Shown in pieces: positions 55,052 through 64,000 of a stretch of DNA of 64,000 nucleotides. Source of the DNA: Conoideocrella luteorostrata (taxonomy: Eukaryota; Ascomycota; Sordariomycetes; Hypocreales; Clavicipitaceae). The notes below the pieces were generated by a model. That model searched no databases, had not been told where the DNA came from, and saw only the letters and a program-made list of their open reading frames with translations. The stretch lies in the NCBI GenBank assembly GCA_032433595.1, contig JASWJB010000018.1:186001-250000 (forward strand), read 5' to 3'. The position numbers and the translations under genes are program-made. Numbering within the stretch: position 1 is the stretch's first letter; every line of letters begins with the position of its first letter.

Positions 55052-56300
55052 TCATTTGAGCCGAATATTTCGCTCATCATCCAATGTTACCAGCATTCCA
55101 TTAACTTTACACGGCGCTGGCTTTACCGGCTCGACAGACTTTCCTAAATATATCAGCGATATTTTGGATGATCCTCGTTGCGAGTCGGATCCCCGACCTT
55201 GGCCCATCTCAAGATTCTCATTATACGCAGAGTTCGACTCAGAACTCCTACTACTCCTGCGACCAAGCGTGACGAGGTATACAAGAGAATCGTACAGATT
55301 TCTCGTAGATTGCATATGAGCAATTGGTCGTAACACAGGGAGAGTGCCAAGAATGATGACCAGGCCCTGCTCAATGCCAGAACTGATCCAAAGAACTCCG
55401 CCAGTGGTCGGGCCATCTACTTTACCTATCTCGCCTCGAATTTCCATGGTACTGAAAATAATCTTGGCTAGGGAAGCACTGAAGAGAACAATTGGTATTA
55501 GCTATGCATGCACGGCTTCAGAGACGTGTGGAAGAAAAGTGTAGCGAAGGAAGGGACTGGTTTTCCGACTCACAGGAAAGCGATTAAAGTACCGCTAAGC
55601 AAAAGACTGAGACCGATCTTGCGGTGCGAAGGCATCTGCAGCTTCCAAACGAAAGCGATGGGAACAACACCACTGATTAAGCCGGAAAGTTAGACTCTGC
55701 ATCCATCCAAGAACTGGCTGCATTATCACACTCACAAGACGAGGTCAGAAATGGCAGCTTGCCATCCAACACCCTCAGCGGTATAGTACTTAATGATAGG
55801 GTTGAAGCGGTAAGTCGGCTTGATTGTGGGATCCCAACGCGCTTCCAGGGGATCGATGTTGACAAAGGTGAGAATGTTGGCCAGGACAGCTCCAATGGCC
55901 ATGAGCACCACCCAGAAGATGAGAAAGTACCGGAACCAAGGCCTGGACGTGCTAAAGATGCGGTTAAGGAAGACAGCGATGGACCAGCGGGATATCACAG
56001 GCTGCAGGTTGACGAAAAACTGTGCATATAGCAGCTAGTACTGCAGGTTCTTGTATTCATGAAGCGTGATGGACTCGAACTTGCGGCCAAGTCCCCAGAC
56101 CACCAATTCCGTCAACATGGCTTCGTAAACGACCATGAGCGCGGCAGCCAAGACCATTAACCAGTCGTCAAGACCGTAGCCAGGGAAGCGGCGCAGGCAC
56201 ATGCGTGCCACAATGCAGACAATGGCGGGGCCGGCGAAGGTCTAGTTGATACCGAGAATGAGCGGCCCAGAGCCTGGGCCGCTATCGATGAGGGGACCGC
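55052..56300 (-). pseudogene. Fungal rhodopsin-domain membrane protein, broken by two TAGs
   Basis: Read on the minus strand, a frame from about 56300 gives SGPGSGPLILGIN-stop-TFAG, then GYGLDDWLMVLAAALMVVYE, HEYKNLQY-stop-LLYAQF, VISRWSIAVFLNRIF and FLIFWVVLMAIGAVLANILT. Introns then lead to VVPIAFVWKLQMPSHRKIGL and ASLAKIIFSTMEIRGE, ending in an acidic cytoplasmic tail at 55052. This is the seven-TM integral membrane family common in fungi (rhodopsin-domain/CFEM-less PTH11-like). Both stops stand where Gln is expected (CAG to TAG), and the usual Cys in the W...C motif reads Tyr (IKPTYRFNP), again a G-to-A type change. It is a RIP-like inactivation of a single-copy-looking gene. Confidence 0.78.
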
Positions 56301-56330
56301 CTTGGACATTGAGTTGTTGCCCATGGCTGA

Positions 56331-57242
56331 GGGCATCAAAGGCTTGTAGGTATCACGAATTTTTTAGGCAGCGTGCAGAATGAACAAGATAACAAAGTCT
56401 CCATAGATAGGTCAGCACTCTGCCATGTGCAGTCCTTCATGCCCGACCATTCAAGTCCAAAACTGCCACAAGTACCTGAACGCGTTTGGGTGTGTTGATC
56501 AAGAGAGTTGCCGCCCAAAAATTTCGGCCCTTTCCTTTTTCGGTGCAGGTTGCAACCATCCCTGTCAGCAATTACTTTCACGAGCCCTGTGCCCGGAATG
56601 CTAACAGCTGGTACTAATACGAAGAAGTGAGCAAAATATAATGCTGTACTTATTTGTCTAAATTCTACAAATGGACTTTTAACATGTTTTGCTCCGCGCT
56701 AAGGTTAAACTATTTCCCCGTCGGTTATCAGCGCCCCCGGAGCGGCCCGTTTGCCATATCAGCTCTAATACGATCCATCGCGTACCCACCTACAGGGATA
56801 TCGGAGATAAACGTGGCAACCTAATTCCTTTAGTAAGTCCGAAGGTGCAGTGGAAGCCATAAGAGACCCATAAAAAGCCCACTTGGCGTGACGCCCGACA
56901 ACTTAGCAGCACAACTCTATTAGCAAAATTGAGTGACTCTTGTTCTACCTTTGTCTTATTCCTGTGCTCCACTGCACCTTCGGGTGTAGGCTGTAACCGA
57001 ACGGCTTACGCCTCCGGCACTCACACTTGTCGACCGTCGCCATGCAACAAGTCGACTCCTGCACCGCGAGCAATAGAAAATGAGCTAATGAATGGCCGAG
57101 GACGCACGCTCCTCAGGCTTAATGGCAAGCATGGTGTAAATTCTTCTTCTTGCAGATGACAATACGAGCACATTAATGCATTATGTATGTAAGACGAATA
57201 AATTAGAAACAATGGAGAGCTTGAAGATGTTGACACGTCATT
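56331..57242. other. Intergenic with inverted repeat
   Basis: A perfect 16-bp inverted repeat CCGAAGGTGCAGTGGA / TCCACTGCACCTTCGG occurs near 56839-56854 and 56969-56984. Frames here have no recognisable content. Confidence 0.45.
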
Positions 57243-58302
57243 TCATTCATTCTGTTCTTGCTCTCTCAGCGCGGAGTGGATGGTGTCTGCTAGGTCGCTT
57301 AGCGGTAGCGCATTCAGCCTGTTTGGTTCCCTGTCCAGCCGAGCCATTTCTTGCGTCAGCAGCAAGTCTCTGGTTGAGACTGCGGCTGAGACTGCGGCTG
57401 AGACTGCGGCTGAGCCAGCGATGGCACATCTATCCTGCTGTTGCTGACGGCCACCTCTGCAGCGCCAGTTGCGTAACATGAGAATGTAAGCAGTGATAAG
57501 CGACGCAGTAAGGACCACACAGCTTCCTGGTGGTGTGGTGGAGCAACGGTCTGATGATGTAATGGCATTGAGGAGTTCCCCAAAATAGGGCGTGCAATTC
57601 AATGCTGCCTGAATTGCAGCCCTGATTGTGTTCGAGGTGATGTCACTGAGCGGTTGAACCCTCTGGTTTATTGGAGGACTCCAAGTCTTCAGCGAGCTCT
57701 CTGCTCAGCTGTAAGACGCTGCCGATGTAACTGTCGTCATGCTCGTGTTGGTTGCGCCCACGTGGCGAGGCAGAGCCCACGCACGTTGGGGAGGCATCCA
57801 CGGACACGTCAGTCAACGAGCTTGGCAGCCAGTATTCGCGCCATTGGCACGTAGATTCAACAGGGCTTGGACAGGTTGCAGTTGGTGGGCTACTCAGGAA
57901 GTCGGTCAGAAATGAGGCGCCCGAAGCCGACAAGTCAATCGCCATGGGCTCCATCAAGCACTGCCAGCCGTTTTCGCCCGGCTGCGGTGTGTCATGGCTG
58001 AGTCGAGAGAACAGGTATGACAGGTTAGGCTCAGCCGGAGAAGTGTGTGCGAGGGGCTTGCCACTGGAGTAAGCATGGGTTGTCGCATTATGTACGTTGG
58101 GTGCCAAGACTGGAAACATACCGGGCTGTATGACCGGGAACTTCACGACCAGCTGACCAAGAAAGGCCGCGTGAGCTAGGACGGGAGGACTGCTGCCTAG
58201 AGGGGTATAAATGCGTGGAATTTGAAGGAATTGGAAAGGGAGGAATTCTGCATTAATTATTATCAATTTCAACAGCATCAGAATCATCAGATTTGGCAAC
58301 AT
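57243..58302 (-). CDS. Possible AflR-like regulator C-terminal region, uncertain
   Basis: Two minus-strand frames (58302-57643 and 57602-57243) can be joined by a roughly 50-bp intron ending ATTCAG near 57605. The first has a Pro/Ser/Thr-rich region and QLSRELAEDLESS. The second has AALNCTPYFGELLNAITSSD then SCVVLTASLITAYILMLRNW, a spacing reminiscent of the C-terminal effector region of AflR-type Zn2Cys6 regulators. No zinc cluster is present upstream, so if real it is truncated or a cofactor-like protein. A 12-bp tandem repeat (GACTGCGGCTGA, about 57378-57413) encodes Ala-Val-Ser repeats near the C terminus. Low confidence in both model and function. Confidence 0.35.
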
Positions 58303-58450
58303 CTGGCTATCAACTAGTCAATTGACTTCAATATAATCCCGTTGAACCCAACAGTCACCCCACCTGCGAAAGCGCTCTCCGTCCAAACTTTAAAGTCATA
58401 CGTCTCGTATAAATTTAGTTATAAATCGCTATTCACTGGTAAGAAGAAGG

Positions 58451-58885
58451 ATGTTATCAGTCCAAGCGTTTAATATAGGGATTATTTGTGCACTGCAGAT
58501 AGAGTTTGATGCAGTGACCAGCATATTTGATTCTCACTACCAAGCTCCCCTTGGACTAACTCCCAGGCACGACATTACTTTTGTCTACGGTCGCGTGTAC
58601 ACTCATAATGTCGTCGCTGTCTGTCTACCATCAGGGATGACCGGCACCATCTCTGCCGCCTCTGCAATCAATCAGATGATGATCAGTTTCCCAAACATGA
58701 CAGTTTCATTGATGGTTGGAATCGGCGGCGGTGTCCCCAGCGAACAAAACGATATTCGGCTGGGTGATATTGCGGTGAGTACGCCGGGCAACCAATTTGG
58801 AGGCGTAATACAGTCATATCCAGCGGGAAAAACTAAAAGCTCCACTTCCTTTCTTGAACGAGATCCTGAGCTCTGGCCGCTTTAA
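58451..58885 (+). pseudogene. Nucleoside-phosphorylase-domain fragment (N terminus of fungal NLR-like protein)
   Basis: The 144-aa frame starts MLSVQAFNIGIICALQIEFD and continues with VVAVCLPSGMTGTISAASAI, SLMVGIGGGVPSE and IRLGDIAVSTP, then a GGVIQSYPAGKT strand. This is the PNP/UDP-phosphorylase-like fold found as the N-terminal effector domain of many fungal NLR, ankyrin or TPR proteins. The frame ends in ERDPELWPL, less than half a domain. It is followed by a tandem repeat and the retroelement instead of the NACHT/NB-ARC region, so it is a 5' remnant. In family proteins the domain may cleave nucleosides during non-self responses. Confidence 0.75.
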
Positions 58886-58891
58886 CCTGCT

Positions 58892-58975
58892 TAGCCCCTG
58901 AGCCGCCCTAAGCAACCCTGAGCCGCCCTGAGCCGCTCTGAGCAATCCTGAGCAATCCTGAGCTGCTTTGACTTA
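58892..58975. repeat. 10-bp tandem repeat (CTGAGCCGCC/CTGAGCAATC)
   Basis: About eight units with consensus CTGAGC(C/A)(G/A)(C/T)C follow the end of the phosphorylase-like fragment. They generate a repetitive minus-strand frame (58891-59091), which I do not consider a gene. Confidence 0.75.
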
Positions 58976-61499
58976 TGCAATTTATGCCAAGTTCTAATAG
59001 TACACGTGGCTATTGCTTTGCGGCTTCGCTGACCCGCTGAAGTTAGATAACGGGATATCGGATCACTAATCACAATCATAGAATAGCGCAATTACGTTAG
59101 AGAAATTGTCCTTATCGGCTTTGCGGCTAGCTGCCTAGATTTAGCTGGGGCGCAGCATAAGGCTTACTTATTTTGGCTTCACGCGCATTATCGAAGAAAT
59201 TTATAGAAGGCTCTAGATACTATATGTCAGAGATTACTGCTTGTGAGGGCATTCAGAAGCCACGTGATGTCGTGAGTCTAGTGACGCACCTCAGCCTATA
59301 GGAGGAGTATAGCATGCAGCTAGCAAACTCTTCGCTGCGGGGTAACAGCGAAGCATAAGTAGGGAAGGAGGAGACTAGATTGTTAGATAGCCAGAGATTA
59401 AGACCGTTCACAATATAGTGCTACCTTGTTGCTAAGAAGCTACGAATACTTTAGAAGTCTTGTCTATTACTCTGCTTTACTAGTACCTAGTCGTGATAAT
59501 TTTAATCTCTTTACCCTTAGGGCAGTAGACTATTAGACAAGACACCTATTGAGATAGCTAACACAAACGCACTAATTAAGTAAGCACCTAGCAGCGATAG
59601 CATAGCAATAAGCAATTATCCGCAGAACACTCCTTCCCCTTAACTAATAAGCTAAACTCTTCGGGAAGGAAACGAAAATACACTAAATAAAGCTATTAAA
59701 CTAGTAGCTAAGAAGCTATAAATAATTAGGAAGCGCTGTAAGCTTACAGAACTTTAAAGGAGTATCTAAGAAGAAGAGACAAGCCTACAGCAGATAGGGC
59801 CACTAAAGAAGAGGCCGCTACCCTTATCTAGCACTAAGAGCGTAGCGTTTTAGCTATAATATAGCATCGCAAAGGCGTAGCTTAAGACCCTTGTGTACAA
59901 GGGTAATACCTACAAGAGCCTATAGAACTTCCTCTTTAACCTAAATGTGGCCTTTACCATAGATTACTATAACTTTCCTAACAACGCCACTAAGGTTATA
60001 TATACTAGCAGCTGCCTCGCTAATAATGCAAAGTAACAATAGCTACGTTATACCGCTATTAACAGGCTAGTCCTATATTAAGATTACACCTAGGATAGCT
60101 TTATAGCATAGCTAAAGAAAGAAATAATTAATAAAGAATCACACTGCTTAAAAGTAACTAAGACACTAATAGGGCTAAGGCAAGGAGAGGGTTAATCCTT
60201 CTAAGAGTATAAGAAAATCTAGGGAAAGGCAGAAGTAAAACTCCCTAAGAAAATCAAAGAAAGTATCCTAATTTATATATTTATTAATAGCCTAAATAAT
60301 ACTATAAGGAAGCAAGTACTTAGCTAAGAGTTCCCAAAGAGTTAGAACTATTTAATAGGTTAAGGCAAGAAAGCAGAAGTCACTATAAACCCACCTAGCT
60401 AGGCTAGGGATAAGACCCCTAAAAAGAATCACTTAAGCTTGCTATCTCTAGCAAATAAGAGACTAAATAATAGCAAGGAAGCAGCGTTTACCTTTAACAC
60501 TTACTTAGCCTAGCTAAATAAGGCAACTTACTATAAATGCTAGAAGACTAGCTATATCTCCCCTAAGTGCATAGAACCTAATTATAATACCTACGGCAGC
60601 AACTATCACACCACTGCTACGCATAGCAAAAGCAGCGACTATACCACTACTAATACAAATAGAACACCTATCGCGGTATCCCGTCAATAGGGGCTTAGGT
60701 CTGCCGCAGATAACACTAAAGACCTACGCATAAGGATAAAGGTGAAATTACGGCAAGGACATAGCTAGGTAGCTATACTAGTGCTATTTAACCTAGGCGT
60801 GACTAACACTATTATTAACCCTAAACTATTAAATAATATGGATTAAAGCAATGTACAAAAGGACCCTATATAACTAGAAGGCATAGTAAATACACTGCTA
60901 GAGCACCACAGGATCCTTAACCACATTATTAAAATCGAAGATAGCACTAGTTATATATAAATATATTAACTTAGCTGCTATATAGCAGAGACTAGAGAGG
61001 ACTTACTTTTAGGACTTAACTATACTACTACTTATAAACTAGTAGTAATATTATAGGAGTTTAAATATTAGAGACACCTTATTACAGCGTTAAGACTCTT
61101 GCTAGCCTAGGGTAAGCAATAAGTTTACTATAAAGCAAAGAAGTTAGCTATTATACTAATTTTATAAGGAGAATTCTAACTTAATTAAGCAATAATACTA
61201 GATAAAAACAAAGAGAGTAACAAGAAAGCTACAAGGGAGTTACCTAAGGCTTACACTAAATATTAGAATATTTTCTTAAGAGAAGCCGCTATAGTGCTAC
61301 CCTCTCTTAGTAAATAAACACATATAATTAAATTAAAGGAAGGCTAAACACCCCTATAAGGACTTATTTATAACCTTGCCGAAAAAGAGCTATAAGTACT
61401 CTATAAATACCTAGCTAGCGCCACTAAGCAAGGATAAATAAGAAGATTAATAAGCCTAGCTAGTGCCTTAATCCTCTTTATACTAAAGAAGGGAGGCTA

Positions 61500-62640
61500 G
61501 CTATACCTATGTGTAGACTATTAAGGCCTTAATAAGGTCACAAGGAAGAATAAGGCACTCTTGCCTTTAGTAACTAAAATCCTTAATAGGTTAAAGGGCG
61601 CAAAAGTATATACTAAGATTAACCTTAAAGATACATACTATTAGCTATATATTAGCAAGGGTAATAAGTAGAAGACTACCTTTTAATGCTAATATAGCCA
61701 CTTTAAATATCTTGTGATGCTATTTAGGCTAGTTAACGCTCTAGCTACCTTCTAAGAATATATTAATAATACCCTAGGGGACCTAATTAACACTATCTGC
61801 ATTATATACCTTAATAACATATTAATATATAGCAGTAACCCCGTAAAACATAAGCAGTATATACAGCAAGTCCTTAAGAAGCTAAGATAAGCTAAATTAT
61901 ATATAAATATTAATAAGTGTAAGTTTTCTATAACTAGAGTAGGATTCCTAGGATTTATTATAATAAACAAGGGGATTAAAATAGAACCTAAGTGTATTTA
62001 AGTTATTATAGACTAGCCACTACCTAGTAGCGTGTCAGAGATTTAGTCCTTTTTAGGATTTACAGGCTTTTACCAAAGATTTATTAAAGGGTATAGTAAA
62101 ATAACTATCCTATTAATAAACCTACTAAAAGGAGATATAACAGGAAGTATTACACTACTAAGCAGCGCAATAGTAGCCTTTAAAGAGCTAAAGTAGTGCT
62201 TCTAGGAAGCACTTATCTTAACGCACTTTAACCTAAATACACTATTAAGAATAGAAACTAACGCATTAGGGTTCGTGATTAGCGCAATCTTAGCGCAGTT
62301 ACAGCTAGATTGCTAGCATTTAATTACCTATATATTAAAGAAGTTATCTCCCGCGGAAATTCGCTACGTAATCCCTAATACAAAGCTACTAGCTATCTAA
62401 GAGGCATTTAAAACGTAGAGACATTACCTTGCTTATTCTACACACCTAATCCGTATTATTATAGATTATTTAAACTATAAGTACCTAGCATTTAAACTAA
62501 AGCTAATAAGTAAGTAGGTTACTGCTTTAGATAAGCTATACCTATTTAATTTTATTATTAAGTATAGACTAGGCATTGTTAATCTAGCTAATAGTCTATC
62601 TAAGCAGTTAGACTATTTTAATAAGGAGGCAGCAGCGTAG
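61500..62640 (+). pseudogene. Reverse transcriptase/RNase H of the Ty3/gypsy element
   Basis: RT motifs in order: YRGLNKVTRKNKALLPLVTK, INLKDTYY, MLFRLVNALATF, then IIYLNNILIYS (61801-61833), where the YLDDILIYS catalytic pair of aspartates reads Asn-Asn. RKCKF-like NKCKFSITRVGFLGF and SFLGFTGFYQRFIKGYS follow, then RNase H pieces (LLRIETNALGFVISAILAQ, YAYSTH-like LAYSTHLIRIIIDY). About 15 in-frame stops occur. Loss of both catalytic Asp codons by G-to-A change and the many TAG/TAA codons agree with RIP on both strands. Confidence 0.9.
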
Positions 62641-62685
62641 GCAAGGGCCTTGTAGTTACTAACCTTTCTAAAGAGATTCGCAAAT

Positions 62686-62890
62686 AGTAAGCAGCAGGGT
62701 AGTAGTTATACTATAGGGTATAATAAGGCTACCTTATCTAATTAAGTAAAGAGTAAGTAGCGGGGTAGTAGTTATACTATAGGGTATAATAAGGCTACCT
62801 TATTTAATTAAGTAGAGAGTAAGAAGCGGGGTAGCGCTTATACCGTGGGGTATAATAAGGCTACCTTGCTTAATTAAGTAGTTAGTACGC
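62686..62890. repeat. 66-bp tandem repeat, three units, inside the retroelement
   Basis: Units start at 62686, 62752 and 62818 (AGTAAGCAGC.GGGTAGTAGT... TAATAAGGCTACCTTATCTA ATTAAGTA...), with a decayed fourth start at 62884. The period of 66 bp equals 22 codons, so the array kept the frame in the linker between RNase H and integrase. Confidence 0.9.
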
Positions 62891-63149
62891 AGTGGGTTAG
62901 CGGTAATATTATTAAATGCATTACACTAATTTCTAAGATATTACCTACTTTTAATAAGTTAGAGTTATAGCAGAGCCCCTAGCTAGCAAAGTTAAGACTA
63001 GCTCTAATATAGCTAGCTAGCTAGAGTACTATAGCAAGGCTCCTAGCCATTAGGAGAGCCTTTATAGCGGGCTCCCTAGCGGATATATTAGATAAAGGTG
63101 GCTATTTATTAGCACCTTTTATTTTTAAGTTATTATTAAAGACATAGCA

Positions 63150-63990
63150 AAGGGATACCTTTGTGGTCTAACAAAGAAAGTAGCTTATAAGTAGCTCTAG
63201 GGTTATAACCTAAGGGCATAGGCCCTAGGAAATTAACGAAAAAGGACTCCTCCTATATAAGGAACGTATTTATGTTCTAGGAGGCCTTAGGAAGGAAATA
63301 ATACTACTAGTTTATAATAACTTAGTAGTAGGATATTATAGAGTTAGTAAGACACTATAACAACTTACCTCTTAGTATTACTAGCTAGGCATAAAGAAGC
63401 ATATTAAGGACTATGTTTATGTATGCTTAAACTACTAAGTTTTAAAGCTAAGGTTACATTATCTATATAGCAAACTAGCAGCGCTACTAGTGCTAGATTA
63501 CCCCTTTTAAGAGCTATTTATAGACTTTATTACTAGGCTGCCCCCTATTAGCGTGTATAGAAATAAGATCTACAATTTAATCCTTGTAATTATAAATAGA
63601 TTCTCTAAGTATACTATCTATAAGCTAGTGTTAAAGCAAATAACTAGTGATAGTTTAGCTATAATCTTCTTAGACTAGGTGTTTAAGGACTATAGGATAC
63701 CTAAGGGCATTATAACTAATTAGGGCACTACTTTTATAAGTAGTTTTTGGAGAACCTTCTATTACCTTATTGCTACTAAGCAACAACTTAGCACTGCTTT
63801 CTATCTATAGATAAACAGCTAAACTAAGCGGATAAACTAAATCTTAGAGCACTACCTTAGAGCTTTTAGCAGCATAGAGCAAACCAACTAGCTAGATAGA
63901 TTACTATTAGCCTAGTACACCTATAACATAAGCTCTTATACAGCTTATAGCTATGCCCCAGCGGAGGCACTATAAGGTTATACGCCGCGA
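63150..63990 (+). pseudogene. Integrase of the Ty3/gypsy element
   Basis: An HHCC-like zinc region (VVGYYRVSKTL to YVYVCLNY) has lost several ligands. The catalytic core begins ELFIDFITRLPPISVYRNKI and continues NLILVIINRFSKYTIY, GIITN-stop-GTTFISSFWR and the distal EQTN region, with stops throughout. The element leaves the window before any chromodomain or 3' LTR can be judged. Confidence 0.85.
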
Positions 63991-64000
63991 GGCTTAACAC

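Larger units (their letters stand above)
59226..64000 (+). mobile_element. Ty3/gypsy LTR retrotransposon, RIP-ruined, runs off window
   Basis: The left LTR-like start (TGTCAGAG) is at 59226. Downstream, in stop-riddled but recognisable plus-strand frames, are gag with a damaged zinc knuckle (about 60530-60590), a protease-like segment (about 60780-60840), reverse transcriptase (about 61500-61990), RNase H (about 62040-62640), a tandem repeat, and integrase with LFIDFITRLPP and ITN.GTTFISSFW (about 63150-63990). Coding order protease-RT-RNaseH-integrase is that of Ty3/gypsy. Almost every CAG/CAA/CGA position reads as a stop. TA is extremely abundant and C is depleted, as after heavy RIP. The right LTR lies beyond the window. 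Confidence 0.92.

Noticed and set aside
58891..59091. Minus-strand 66-aa frame with repeated CSERLRAAQGC units
   Set aside because: Product of the 10-bp tandem repeat.
61752..61970. 72-aa minus-strand frame
   Set aside because: Antisense to the RIP-damaged reverse transcriptase in AT-rich DNA.

Overview
The window reads as nuclear DNA of a filamentous ascomycete (Pezizomycotina, perhaps Hypocreales; the order is a guess). Genes are short-intron (about 50-100 bp, GT-AG, CTGAC/CTRAC-like branch points, one GC-AG). Families are typically fungal: Zn2Cys6 and fungal-specific transcription factors, highly reducing PKS, P450s, DHA MFS pumps, DUF3632, RTA/rhodopsin-like membrane proteins. Repeats carry CpA-to-TpA damage typical of repeat-induced point mutation (RIP). 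No bacterial-style operons, CRISPR or rRNA were seen, and I could not screen reliably for tRNAs.

Left part (1-17.6 kb). A RIP-damaged Tc1-like transposon (544-1932) is followed by an HpcH/HpaI-type aldolase, a broken Dal5-like transporter, a C2H2 + fungal-specific-domain regulator with an in-frame TAG, a RidA-family protein, a broken 2OG-Fe(II) oxygenase, an unrecognised two-exon gene, a minisatellite, and a well-formed four-exon phosphotransferase (APH/choline-kinase fold) gene. Then come about 3.8 kb of AT-rich repeat remnants with one DUF6546-like fragment.

Central part (17.7-58 kb): a polyketide biosynthetic gene cluster. It has a Zn2Cys6-type regulator; a 5-exon, 2371-aa highly reducing PKS (KS-AT-DH-degenerate MT-degenerate ER-KR-ACP); an FMO-type flavin monooxygenase; a 14-TM MFS pump; a PaxM-like FAD epoxidase divergently paired with a polytopic membrane protein resembling membrane terpene cyclases; a stand-alone LovC-like trans-enoyl reductase; a lipocalin-type Diels-Alderase (decalin synthase family) gene with two frameshifts; two P450s (one frameshifted and lacking the ExxR arginine); and a second, broken MFS pump. 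The expected logic is: PKS plus trans-ER makes a reduced polyene, the Diels-Alderase family protein would form a decalin, the flavin and P450 enzymes oxidise, and the PaxM-like/membrane-cyclase pair could epoxidise and cyclise a remaining polyene or prenyl arm. The core PKS is open throughout while several tailoring genes are broken, so the cluster may be decaying or may now make a shunt product. Between cluster genes sit a secreted RNase T1/ribotoxin-fold gene, a DUF3632-like gene, an adenosine-deaminase (ADGF) fragment and several families of dispersed repeats.

Right end (58.4-64 kb): a truncated nucleoside-phosphorylase-domain fragment (as found at the N terminus of fungal NLR-like proteins), a short tandem repeat, then a heavily RIP-mutated Ty3/gypsy retrotransposon running off the end of the window.
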